From Bacteroidaceae bacterium (GTDB lineage: Bacteria > Bacteroidota > Bacteroidia > Bacteroidales > Bacteroidaceae): a stretch of DNA of 40,078 nucleotides. Positions 16,311 through 23,346 of the stretch are shown one piece after another. How positions within the stretch are numbered: position 1 is the stretch's first letter; every line of letters starts with the position of its first letter. The notes under the pieces are model-generated. The model was not told the DNA's origin. It ran no database searches and worked only from the letters and a program-made list of their open reading frames with translations. The stretch is from the NCBI GenBank assembly GCA_017469525.1, contig JAFUGG010000075.1:1-40078 (forward strand), read 5' to 3'. The translations under genes were made by a program, and so were the position numbers.

Positions 16311-16844
16311 TTATTCTCCTAAGAAATTGAACTCGAAGTTGGCACTCTTAATGCTTGGATACTGGCTTCTGGGGTCGATATCCTGACGGCTGCGCAGGTG
16401 GGCTACCACCTTGTCATAGCATTCCTGCACGCTTCCGGCCTTTACCTTGCAGACGAAGGGCGTATCGACGTACTTCGACTTCTGCGTCACGGGCATCTTG
16501 ATGACGCGTTTGAAGGTCAGCTTTGCTGCGTACCATCCGGGCTGGGGCTGGCTGTAAGTGGCGAGAGCCTCTATTTGGGCAGCCTTCTCTGCCTTGTTTT
16601 GGCTGGCGCCTTTAGCCTTGAACTCCTCCATCGTGGCTGCAGTCGTCTTGATGGCTATGAAGAAGGAGCGCTGGCTCACTCTGACGTGCTTGGGGTACAT
16701 GGCACTGCTCGACATGAACTTCTCCAGTTCGAGCCGGATGCTTTCATTGATTTCAACGTCGCCCAGGGAAGCAAGGAAACTGAGAGCTTCCTCGACGCTA
16801 TAGACGAGGGTTTCCGCGTCGAAGTATCTGATATAAAGATTCAT
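16311..16844 (-). CDS. Conserved-looking cytoplasmic protein of unknown function
   Basis: 177 residues, no signal peptide and no membrane segment. The first 50 residues are acidic and helical (YSVEEALSFLASLGDVEINESIRLELEKF), the middle has a run of Ala/Lys, and the C-terminal half is basic with aromatic residues. I do not recognise a family or catalytic motif. It is the first gene of the operon with GH25 and the kinases, starting after a -7 box at 16896-16903 and a 7-mer array. Coding is supported by codon use and by operon packing (stop 7 bases before the GH25 start). Confidence 0.75.
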   Translation of the reverse strand: MNLYIRYFDAETLVYSVEEALSFLASLGDVEINESIRLELEKFMSSSAMYPKHVRVSQRSFFIAIKTTAATMEEFKAKGASQNKAEKAAQIEALATYSQPQPGWYAAKLTFKRVIKMPVTQKSKYVDTPFVCKVKAGSVQECYDKVVAHLRSRQDIDPRSQYPSIKSANFEFNFLGE

Positions 16845-16849
16845 CAGGT

Positions 16850-16883
16850 AATTTACAATTTGACAATTTACAATCTACAATAT
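16850..16883. repeat. 7-mer array (AATTTAC family)
   Basis: AATTTAC, AATTTGAC, AATTTAC, AATCTAC, AATAT in a row (steps 7, 8, 7, 7), between the promoter and the ATG at 16844 and so within the mRNA leader. Confidence 0.7.
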
Positions 16884-16895
16884 ATTAAAGCGCTG

Positions 16896-16903
16896 CAAAA
16901 GTA
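16896..16903 (-). promoter_or_regulatory. -7 box of the lysozyme-kinase operon
   Basis: TACTTTTG on the minus strand, 52 bases before the ATG at 16844; the -33 position reads TTCG, a weak match. Confidence 0.55.
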
Positions 16904-16967
16904 GTAAAAAGACCTCACATAACGAAATTTTCGTACCACAAAAACATGTTAAGTGGGAGATTTTGAC

Positions 16968-16975
16968 TAATTTTG
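16968..16975 (+). promoter_or_regulatory. -7 box of the BASS permease gene
   Basis: TAATTTTG fits the consensus 25 bases before the ATG at 17000; no clear -33 box. Confidence 0.55.
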
Positions 16976-16999
16976 TGCCGCGAAAGAGATAGAAGGAAG

Positions 17000-17968
17000 A
17001 TGAATATCAAAAGGTTTCTTAAGGATTGGTCACTGCCCTTGAGCATGCTTGCGGGCGCTTGCGCCTACTTTCTCGGCTGGAGTCTCGGGCTTCCGCCGGC
17101 AGTCAAGGAAGCCGTCGTGGAGGGTATCGGCTACGTCCAGCCCACGTTGATTTTCCTGATGCTGACGCTGACGTTTTGCCGCATCCGACTTCAAGACATG
17201 CGACTCAAGGGGTGGCAATGGTGGCTGCTGGCTTTCCAGGCAGGCGTCGCGGCTGCCTGCTGCCTGCTTCACCAGACGGTGGACGACCCGTCCGGGCGCG
17301 TCTTTCTGCAGAGCGTGATGCTTTGTTTCCTCTGCCCTACGGCGACGGCTGCGGCCGTAGTTACTGCCAAACTGGGCGGCAACATGGGTTCGCTGACCAC
17401 CTACACGCTGCTCATCAACCTCACTTCCGCAGTCCTCATCTCGGCCTTCGTGCCTCTCGTGAACCCGACTGGCGGGCTGGGGTTCTGGCTTTCCTTCTGG
17501 ATGATAGTCCGCCGAGTGTTTCCCCTGCTCATTTTTCCGCTGCTGCTCGCATTCGCCATCCGTCGTTTCTCCCCCACCCTGCTGCGCTGGCTCACCTCGA
17601 TTCCCGACCTGCCTTTCTACCTCTGGCTGGTCTCGCTCTCGCTTGCAATAGCGGTCACGACGCGGATCCTCGTGCATGCCGAGGTGACGTGGCTGCTCCT
17701 GCTGCTGATTCTCGTGGGCTCCCTCGCGGCGTGCATCATGCAGTTTGCCGTGGGCCGGCTTGTCGGCAGACACTACGACGAAGCCATCACGGCCGGACAA
17801 GCCTGCGGGCAGAAGAACACGGTGCTGGCTATCTGGGTCGGCTACACGTTTCTCGACCCCCTCACCTCCGTGTCGGGCGGCTTCTACACCATATGGCACA
17901 ACGTCTTCAATGCATGGCAACTCTACAGGCGAAACCAGCCTCACCTGCCAACGAAGCGTGCCGAATAG
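17000..17968 (+). CDS. Bile acid:sodium symporter (BASS) family transporter
   Basis: 322 residues from the ATG at 17000, preceded by AGGAAG; a frame starting at 16973 would overlap the promoter. About nine or ten membrane helices are visible. CPTATAAAVVTAKLGGNMG (about residues 112-130) and AGQACGQKNTVLAIWVGY near the end match the paired crossover motifs of BASS transporters, which carry bile acids, pantothenate, keto acids or other organic anions with sodium. The substrate is unknown. It is transcribed alone; family A copy 2 of the 22-bp array begins one base after the stop codon and may act as a terminator-like hairpin. Confidence 0.85.
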   Translation: MNIKRFLKDWSLPLSMLAGACAYFLGWSLGLPPAVKEAVVEGIGYVQPTLIFLMLTLTFCRIRLQDMRLKGWQWWLLAFQAGVAAACCLLHQTVDDPSGRVFLQSVMLCFLCPTATAAAVVTAKLGGNMGSLTTYTLLINLTSAVLISAFVPLVNPTGGLGFWLSFWMIVRRVFPLLIFPLLLAFAIRRFSPTLLRWLTSIPDLPFYLWLVSLSLAIAVTTRILVHAEVTWLLLLLILVGSLAACIMQFAVGRLVGRHYDEAITAGQACGQKNTVLAIWVGYTFLDPLTSVSGGFYTIWHNVFNAWQLYRRNQPHLPTKRAE

Positions 17969-17969
17969 T

Positions 17970-18035
17970 TTGCACATACATGTAGATGCAATTGCATGTA
18001 CATGTAGATGCAATTGCATCTACATGTATGTGCAA
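17970..18035. repeat. 22-bp palindrome array, family A copy 2 (66-bp near-perfect inverted repeat)
   Basis: Three contiguous 22-base units at 17970, 17992 and 18014. Unit 3 is the exact reverse complement of unit 1 and unit 2 is self-complementary except for one pair, so the whole 66 bases can fold with 32 of 33 pairs. It is identical over all 66 bases to copy 3 at 37634-37699. Confidence 0.92.
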
Positions 18036-18230
18036 ACAACTTGGCGTAGTATTTCTGCCTGAGAAACTTAGGATTTCGGGCAAAAAGGGGTGTCGATTCG
18101 GGCGATTCGAACCGTTCTGAATGCCGGACAAGTGGGGGAAAGCTCCCTTGCTATCCTCGCATAATTACCTACTCTACTCCTCTCCATGATTCCCGAAACA
18201 TAAATAAATGAAAAAAATATTGCGTTTTTC
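18036..18230. other. Non-coding stretch before the aromatic operon promoter
   Basis: No supported gene in either strand. The segment is of mixed composition and becomes AT-rich towards the promoter at 18231. No terminator or RNA gene is recognised. Confidence 0.5.
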
Positions 18231-18261
18231 TTGGCAGAAAGACAGAAATAGTTTACCTTTG
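18231..18261 (+). promoter_or_regulatory. Promoter of the aromatic amino acid operon
   Basis: TACCTTTG (18254-18261) is a consensus -7 box with TTG at 18231-18233, 20 bases upstream. The leader peptide ATG lies 19 bases downstream. Confidence 0.7.
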
Positions 18262-18280
18262 CAGCGCAAAACGTAAGAAA

Positions 18281-18340
18281 ATGGCTCATAGCAGTAACTT
18301 TTACTTCGGCTTTTATTATTACTTTTACTTTAGCAGATGA
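18281..18340 (+). CDS. Phe/Tyr-rich leader peptide of the aromatic operon
   Basis: A 19-codon frame encodes MAHSSNFYFGFYYYFYFSR and ends at TGA 18338. Residues 7-17 hold five Phe and five Tyr with one Gly, a density not expected by chance. It lies between a consensus promoter and a strong terminator, and the genes after it make phenylalanine and tyrosine, so it has the full logic of an attenuator leader: ribosomes stalling on Phe or Tyr codons when charged tRNA is short would shift the RNA fold. The frame is too short for usual gene calling. The general mechanism is known from trp and pheA leaders; its use here is inferred. Confidence 0.88.
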   Translation: MAHSSNFYFGFYYYFYFSR

Positions 18341-18344
18341 AGTA

Positions 18345-18429
18345 GAGCGGGCCGTCGTATATATATAAATAAGGTATAGGAGATAAATCAAAGCATCCCG
18401 CTCAGACAACGAGCGGGATGTTTTGATTT
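18345..18429 (+). terminator. Transcription attenuator with competing stems
   Basis: Terminator: CATCCCGCTC (18394-18403) pairs with GAGCGGGATG (18411-18420) over a 7-base loop, extended by AAATCAAA/TTTGATTT, with a T run. Antiterminator: GAGCGGG at 18345-18351, five bases after the leader stop codon, is identical to the first seven bases of the terminator's 3' arm and can pair with the same CCCGCTC. A ribosome halted upstream in the Phe/Tyr codons leaves 18345-18351 free and would favour the alternative pair. Confidence 0.85.
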
Positions 18430-18431
18430 AA

Positions 18432-18626
18432 GGAAGTAAAAATGGAAGTAATGAAAGGAAGTAAAGCCAGCAAAGCTGGCAGGAAGTTAAGCGCTTCGCG
18501 CTGGACAACACAAAAATGGCAGCAGCCCAAGCTGTCGTCCATGAGCGCAGCGAATTAACTCCCACGAAGCTTTAGTTCGACGAAGTCAACGAAAGCGAGT
18601 TAACTCCCCTTTTTACTTCCCATTAA
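18432..18626 (+). repeat. Multi-hairpin repeat region in the operon leader
   Basis: Between the attenuator and pheA lies a 195-base stretch bounded by GGAAGTAAAAA (from 18432) and its complement TTTTTACTTCC. Inside are the hairpin GCCAGC/GCTGGC, the hairpin AGCGCTTCGCGCT, and repeated GGAAGTTAA or GGGAGTTAA boxes in both orientations, each next to a small GC stem. No coding frame is convincing. It would be part of the operon's long leader. Confidence 0.55.
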
Positions 18627-18643
18627 AAACCTATTAGAAAAGG

Positions 18644-19486
18644 ATGAAACAGATAGCAATACAAGGCATCGAAGGCAGTTTCCACGACATCGCCGCCCAT
18701 CGCTTCTTCGAGGGCGAGCAGGTGGAGCTGGTCTGCTGCGACACTTTCGAGGAGATGTTCGCCCGCCTCAAAGGGGAGCAAGACATGCTGGGCCTCATGG
18801 CGATAGAGAACACAATAGCGGGCAGCCTGCTCCACAACTATGAACTGCTGCGCGAGAGCGGCATGACGATAGTGGGCGAACACAAGCTCCGCATCAGGCA
18901 CAGCATCATGTGTCTACCAGACGAGAGTTGGGAAGACATCACCGAGGTGAACTCCCACCCCGTAGCACTCATGCAGTGCCGACAGTTCCTCTCGCGCCAT
19001 CCGGAGTTCAAGAAGGTAGAGACGGCCGACACAGCAGGGGCCGCAGCCGACATCAGCCGTGAAGGGCGGCACGGCCACGCTGCCATCTGCCATCGCGACG
19101 CTGCCGACATTTACGGCATGAAAGTGCTGCAAGAGGGCATCGAGACTAACAAGCACAACTTCACGCGCTTCCTCGTCCTCGCCCATCCCGAGAAGGCTAC
19201 GGCCATCCGAAACAGAGGCAGCATCAACAAGGCCAGCCTCGTCTTTACACTTCCCCACGAGGAAGGCTCGCTGAGCGCAATCCTCTCGGTCCTCTCATTC
19301 TACAAACTCAACCTGACCAAAATACAGAGTCTGCCCATCATCGGGCAGGAGTGGCAATACATGTTCTACATCGACCTCTCGTTCAACGATGAGAAACGCT
19401 ACCGCCAGGCTCTCAACGCCATCACTCCGCTTACCCGCGAACTCAAACAACTTGGCATTTACGAAGATGGAAAGCAAAGCATTTAA
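18644..19486 (+). CDS. pheA: Prephenate dehydratase
   Basis: 280 residues. The catalytic domain spans about 1-185: IQGIEGSFHDIAAHRFF, LMAIENTIAGSLLHNYELL and NKHNFTRFLVL, which holds the TRF motif needed for decarboxylative dehydration of prephenate to phenylpyruvate. A C-terminal ACT domain (about 195-280) begins GSLSAILSVLSFYKLNLTKIQSLP. The ESRP signature that binds phenylalanine in many PheA ACT domains reads QSLP here, so feedback may differ. No chorismate mutase domain is fused; that activity is on the DAHP synthase gene downstream. The next gene starts inside this one, overlapping 20 bases, so translation is coupled. Confidence 0.93.
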   Translation: MKQIAIQGIEGSFHDIAAHRFFEGEQVELVCCDTFEEMFARLKGEQDMLGLMAIENTIAGSLLHNYELLRESGMTIVGEHKLRIRHSIMCLPDESWEDITEVNSHPVALMQCRQFLSRHPEFKKVETADTAGAAADISREGRHGHAAICHRDAADIYGMKVLQEGIETNKHNFTRFLVLAHPEKATAIRNRGSINKASLVFTLPHEEGSLSAILSVLSFYKLNLTKIQSLPIIGQEWQYMFYIDLSFNDEKRYRQALNAITPLTRELKQLGIYEDGKQSI

Positions 19487-20645
19487 CATCCGTCCGGCTG
19501 ACAGATTGGCCGACGTGACAGAGTATTACTTCAGCCGCAAGCTGAAGGAAGTGGCCGCAATGAACGCCGAAGGAAAAGACGTCATCAGCCTCGCCATCGG
19601 CAGTCCCGATATGCCGCCCTCGCCGGAGACTGTCGAAACACTTTGTGAGGAAGCCCGAAAGCCCACGGCCCACGGCTATCAGCCCACTATAGGCATCCCC
19701 GAGTTGCGTCGGGCAATGAGCGGCTTCTACAAACGCTGGTATGGTGTCGACCTCGACCCCAGCAGCGAGATTCAGCCTCTCATAGGCAGCAAGGAGGGCA
19801 TCCTGCATGTGACGCTGGCGTTCGTCAACGTCGGAGATGAAGTCCTCGTGCCCAACCCGGGCTATCCCACCTATACGAGTCTGTCGAAACTGCTCGGCGC
19901 AAAAATCGTCAACTACGACCTCCTGCCCGAAAACGACTGGCAGCCCGACTTCGAGCAACTTGAGAAGATGGACCTCAGCCGCGTCAAGCTGATGTGGACA
20001 AACTACCCGAATATGCCGACGGGGGCAAGGGCCCGGCGCGAGACATACGAACGGCTCGTCCAGTTCGCCCTGCGTCATGGCATCATCGTGGTCAATGATA
20101 ATCCCTACAGCTTCATCCTCAACGAAGGCGAAAGGCTGTCAATCCTGCAAGTGCCGCGTGCCAAGGAATGCTGCATTGAGTTCAATTCGATGTCGAAAAG
20201 CCATAATATGCCAGGCTGGCGCGTCGGCATGTTGGCAACTAACGCGCAGTTCGTGGGGTGGATTCTCAAGGTGAAAAGCAATGTTGACAGCGGAACTTTC
20301 CGCGCCCTGCAGCTTGCGGCAGCCAAAGCATACGACAATACCGACCTCTGGCACAGGCTTGCCAACGTCGATATCTATGCCGGAAGACGTCGTTTGGCAG
20401 AGGAAATCATGCGACTCCTCGAGTGTCAGTTCGACCCGAAGCAGACCGGCATGTTCCTCTGGGGACGCATCCCCGACAAATACAACGATGTGGAGGAACT
20501 CACGGAACGTGTCCTCCACGAAGCAAGAGTGTTCATCACGCCCGGCTTCATCTTTGGAAGTAACGGCAAACGCTACATTCGCATCAGCCTTTGTGCCAAG
20601 GAAGATAAGTTCGTCGAAGCGCTGGAACGCATCAAAAGACTTTAA
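19467..20645 (+). CDS. Class I PLP-dependent aminotransferase, probable aromatic aminotransferase
   Basis: 392 residues from ATG 19467, which begins MESKAFNIRPADRL; an earlier in-frame ATG lies deep within pheA. Motifs: AIGSPDMPPS, GYQPTIGIPELRRAMSGFY, NPGYPTYTS, TNYPNMPTGA (a variant of NPxNPTG), NDNPYSFI and SMSKSHNMPGWRVG with the PLP Lys. It resembles LL-diaminopimelate/aspartate-type enzymes. Placed between prephenate dehydratase and DAHP synthase-chorismate mutase, it most likely transaminates phenylpyruvate and 4-hydroxyphenylpyruvate as the last step to Phe and Tyr. That role is inferred from position. It overlaps pheA by 20 bases. Confidence 0.87.
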   Translation: MESKAFNIRPADRLADVTEYYFSRKLKEVAAMNAEGKDVISLAIGSPDMPPSPETVETLCEEARKPTAHGYQPTIGIPELRRAMSGFYKRWYGVDLDPSSEIQPLIGSKEGILHVTLAFVNVGDEVLVPNPGYPTYTSLSKLLGAKIVNYDLLPENDWQPDFEQLEKMDLSRVKLMWTNYPNMPTGARARRETYERLVQFALRHGIIVVNDNPYSFILNEGERLSILQVPRAKECCIEFNSMSKSHNMPGWRVGMLATNAQFVGWILKVKSNVDSGTFRALQLAAAKAYDNTDLWHRLANVDIYAGRRRLAEEIMRLLECQFDPKQTGMFLWGRIPDKYNDVEELTERVLHEARVFITPGFIFGSNGKRYIRISLCAKEDKFVEALERIKRL

Positions 20646-20647
20646 TC

Positions 20648-20683
20648 CCCATTAAGCCCACCAAGCCTATTAACCCCATTAGA
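20648..20683. repeat. 36-bp array of four 9-mers
   Basis: CCCATTAAG, CCCACCAAG, CCTATTAAC, CCCATTAGA fill 36 bases in the 56-base gap between the aminotransferase stop and the next ATG. Confidence 0.7.
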
Positions 20684-20701
20684 CCCAAAAGAAATTACAA
20701 T

Positions 20702-21766
20702 ATGGAACTCCAACTACAACCCCTGAACCTGCCAAGTGACCAGGAACGCGCTTTCATCATCGCCGGTCCTTGCAGTGCTGAGACAGAAGAACAAGTGATG
20801 ACAACGGCCAAGCAACTGGCTGGCAAAGGCTGCCACATATTCCGTGCCGGCATCTGGAAGCCGCGAACAAAGCCCGGAGGCTTCGAAGGCCACGGCGAAC
20901 CGGCACTCCCCTGGATGGAACGCGTCAAGGAGGAAACGGGCATGCTCACTGCCACGGAAGTCGCCACGCCTGAACACGTCGAGCTGGCCCTCAAGCATGG
21001 CATCGACATCCTCTGGGTCGGAGCACGCACTACAGCCAATCCCTTTGCCGTACAAGCACTGGCAGATGCGCTGAAAGGTACTGATGCGACGGTCCTCGTC
21101 AAGAACCCCGTCAACCCAGACCTCGAGTTGTGGATAGGCGCGCTGCTGCGCATCAATGGTGCCGGAATACAAAAGCTTGGTGCCATCCACAGAGGTTTCA
21201 GCAGCTATGAAAAGAAGTTGTATCGCAACGAGCCGATGTGGCAGATACCCATCGAGCTGAAGCGCAGGCTGCCACAACTGCCCATCGTTTGCGACCCAAG
21301 CCACATCAGCGGCCGACGCGACCTGATTGCCTCGCTCTGCCAAGAGGCGATGGACCTCGGCTTCGACGGCCTCATCGTCGAAAGCCACTGCGACCCCGAC
21401 AAGGCCTGGAGCGATGCCTCGCAGCAGGTGACGCCCGAAGTGCTCGACTTCATCGTGTCGCGCCTCGTCTTCCGCGACATCATGGAGCACACCGACAAAC
21501 TCAAAGACTACCGACACGAAATAGATGTGCTCGACGATGAACTCATCGAACTGCTCGCCAAGCGCATGAAGGTCTGCCGCAACATCGGCGAGTACAAGAA
21601 GGAGAACGGCATCACCATCGTGCAGACACGTCGCTACAGCGAGATTCTCGACAAGCGTGGTGCACAAGGTTCACTGCTCGGCATCGGTCGCGAATGCATC
21701 AAAAGCATCTTCGAAAACATACATGAAGAAAGTGTCCGCCAGCAGATGGAGATAATAAATAAGTAA
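20702..21766 (+). CDS. Bifunctional DAHP synthase / chorismate mutase
   Basis: 354 residues. Residues about 1-260 form a DAHP synthase of the short type related to KDO8P synthase: IIAGPCSAETEEQ, FRAGIWKPRTKPGGFEGHGE, VGARTTANPF, VKNPVNPDLELWIGAL, VCDPSHISGRRD and LIVESHCDPDKAWSDASQQVTP. This makes the first shikimate-pathway intermediate from PEP and erythrose 4-phosphate. A C-terminal AroQ-type chorismate mutase (about 265-354) shows LKDYRHEIDVLDDELIELLAKRM, then EYKKENGITIVQTRRYSEIL. The fusion puts the entry and branch-point steps in one chain, probably allowing prephenate or chorismate feedback. Homologues in Bacteroides are labelled aroF or pheB. Confidence 0.92.
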   Translation: MELQLQPLNLPSDQERAFIIAGPCSAETEEQVMTTAKQLAGKGCHIFRAGIWKPRTKPGGFEGHGEPALPWMERVKEETGMLTATEVATPEHVELALKHGIDILWVGARTTANPFAVQALADALKGTDATVLVKNPVNPDLELWIGALLRINGAGIQKLGAIHRGFSSYEKKLYRNEPMWQIPIELKRRLPQLPIVCDPSHISGRRDLIASLCQEAMDLGFDGLIVESHCDPDKAWSDASQQVTPEVLDFIVSRLVFRDIMEHTDKLKDYRHEIDVLDDELIELLAKRMKVCRNIGEYKKENGITIVQTRRYSEILDKRGAQGSLLGIGRECIKSIFENIHEESVRQQMEIINK

Positions 21767-21771
21767 GGGAC

Positions 21772-21838
21772 CCACCCCAACCCTCCCTTAAGGGAGGGAG
21801 CAAATAGTAAACAGTTAATCGTAAATCGTCAAATAGTA
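21772..21838. repeat. Composite intercistronic repeat before tyrA
   Basis: CCCTCCCTTAAGGGAGGG palindrome (21782-21799) followed by 7-8-mer units AATAGTA, AACAGTTA, ATCGTAA, ATCGTCA, AATAGTA, ending at the tyrA ATG. It is the same family and order as the element at 14799-14866. Confidence 0.75.
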
Positions 21839-21839
21839 A

Positions 21840-22613
21840 ATGAGAATACTTATCCTTGGAGCCGGCAAGATGGGCAGCTTCTTTGCCGACGTCCTGTCCT
21901 TCGACCACGAATGCGCCGTATATGAGATTGACCCGAAGCGTATGCGCTTCCTCTACAATACACAGCGCTTTACGACGCTCGACGAGATACGCGACTTCAA
22001 GCCCGAACTCGTGATAAACGCCGTAACACTCAAGTACACCACAGATGTCTTCGAGCAAGTCATCCCGTGCCTGCCAGGGGAGTGCATCATCTCTGACATC
22101 TCGTCCGTGAAGACAGGGCTGAAGGACTTCTATGAACAGACCGGCATGCGCTATGTCTCCACCCATCCGATGTTTGGCCCTACGTTTGCCAACCTCGGGG
22201 CACTCTCCTCGGAGAACGCCATCGTCATCAACGAGGGCGACTACATGGGGCGGATATTCTTCCTCGACCTTTACAGGAGACTCGGACTGAACGTCCACGA
22301 GTACAGCTTCGACGAACATGACGAGGCAATGGCCTACAGCTTGTCGGTACCTTTCGTAAGCACCTTCGTCTTCTCTGCCGTAATGAAGCATCAGGATGCG
22401 CCTGGCACGACGTTCAAAAGACACTTGAAGATAGCAAAAGGCGTCTTGAGTGAAGACGACACGCTGCTGCGCGAGATACTCTTCAACCCACGCACCAAGG
22501 CACATGTCGAAGGCATACGTTCCGAACTGAAAGAGTTGATACAGATTATCGACAACAGGGATGAGGATGCACTCAACGCTTACTTAACAAAGATACGTAG
22601 CAATATCCGATGA
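21840..22613 (+). CDS. tyrA: Prephenate dehydrogenase
   Basis: 257 residues. N-terminal Rossmann domain ILGAGKMGSFFADVL binds NAD(P), DISSVKTGL lies mid-domain, and STHPMFGPTFANL holds the HPMFGP motif with the prephenate-binding His. A helical C-terminal domain follows. It oxidatively decarboxylates prephenate to 4-hydroxyphenylpyruvate for tyrosine. No ACT domain is present, so regulation may fall on the attenuator and the DAHP synthase. It is the last gene of the operon; a strong terminator begins 5 bases after the stop. Confidence 0.92.
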   Translation: MRILILGAGKMGSFFADVLSFDHECAVYEIDPKRMRFLYNTQRFTTLDEIRDFKPELVINAVTLKYTTDVFEQVIPCLPGECIISDISSVKTGLKDFYEQTGMRYVSTHPMFGPTFANLGALSSENAIVINEGDYMGRIFFLDLYRRLGLNVHEYSFDEHDEAMAYSLSVPFVSTFVFSAVMKHQDAPGTTFKRHLKIAKGVLSEDDTLLREILFNPRTKAHVEGIRSELKELIQIIDNRDEDALNAYLTKIRSNIR

Positions 22614-22617
22614 AAAG

Positions 22618-22658
22618 CAACGCCCCAAAGAAGCATCACTTCATTGGGGCGTTGTCTT
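22618..22658 (+). terminator. Terminator of the aromatic operon
   Basis: CAACGCCCCAA (22618-22628) pairs perfectly with TTGGGGCGTTG (22644-22654), but the T run after it is weak. It lies between convergent genes and may serve both. Confidence 0.8.
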
Positions 22659-22700
22659 GTTACCTCCAGCCGGGCATGCGTTACCTCCAGCCGGGCATGC
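22659..22700. repeat. 21-bp tandem duplication across a stop codon
   Basis: GTTACCTCCAGCCGGGCATG starts both 22659 and 22680; the 21-base copies are identical. The duplicate carries the last codons and stop of the FKBP-like gene, so the extra copy lies just downstream in the same frame. Confidence 0.85.
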
Positions 22701-23343
22701 CTGTGCCACTCTTGTGGACAAGCTCAATGCGAAGCCGATAGAGCAAAGTGCTATAGGCAGGGACTGCATCGGAGGCTGTCTCCTTGTATGCCAACTGCTG
22801 CGGGATGTAGACATCCCAGTCGTCGCCTCTCACCATATATTGGATGGCTGTCTGGAAGCCTTCCACCGTGCTGATGACAGGCATGGCAAGCGGTGCTGCT
22901 GTTGCATTGTCGAAGTCGCCGTAATAGGTCTGGCTGAAGACAGTCAAGTTAGTCTTGCTCTCCGGATAGTTCTCATCCATAATCCAAGCTCGGTAGTAGA
23001 GGCGCACGCTGTCGGTATAGGCGGGGCTCCAATCACCGTCGCCGCGTTCATTTATCTTGCAGACGATGTAATCCGTGGCAGGTCCCTGGACGTCCTGACT
23101 CTTGAGAAGGGTCTTGTAGATGCGCCAATCGCAGTGCTGTTCCCAGTCATTGCCATTGGGGTATTGGGACTTGGCTGCCTCTATGGCTTCCTGTGCCGTG
23201 TCGTAAACCTCGGCGAACCATTGGGCATTGCGTGACTGCCAGTCGTGATGCGGGTCATAAGTATTGTCGCTGTCCTTGCAGGAAGCAAGGAGCAACAGTG
23301 CCAGCACTGGCAGGAGGAGGAATACTTTATGTCTGTTAATCAT
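22681..23343 (-). CDS. FKBP-like peptidyl-prolyl isomerase lipoprotein
   Basis: 220 residues. The lipobox LLLASC places the lipidated Cys at residue 22, so it is a lipoprotein. The C-terminal part matches an FKBP core end: GFQTAIQYMVRGDDWDVYIPQQLAYKE, then AYSTLLYRLRIELV. The usual FKBP pattern is GDKWEVYIPxxLAYG, so this is a recognisable but diverged FKBP fold; whether it isomerises prolines is unsure. Residues 23-110 have no known match. It lies 3 bases after the glycyl-tRNA synthetase stop, so it is in that operon. A 21-base duplication covers its 3' end. Confidence 0.75.
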   Translation of the reverse strand: MINRHKVFLLLPVLALLLLASCKDSDNTYDPHHDWQSRNAQWFAEVYDTAQEAIEAAKSQYPNGNDWEQHCDWRIYKTLLKSQDVQGPATDYIVCKINERGDGDWSPAYTDSVRLYYRAWIMDENYPESKTNLTVFSQTYYGDFDNATAAPLAMPVISTVEGFQTAIQYMVRGDDWDVYIPQQLAYKETASDAVPAYSTLLYRLRIELVHKSGTGMPGWR

Positions 23344-23346
23344 TTA

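Noticed and set aside
17970..18035. Ordinary rho-independent terminator of the BASS gene
   Set aside because: The hairpin follows the stop by one base but is 66 bases long, has no T run, and occurs in identical form between other genes, so it is treated as a repeat that may also terminate.
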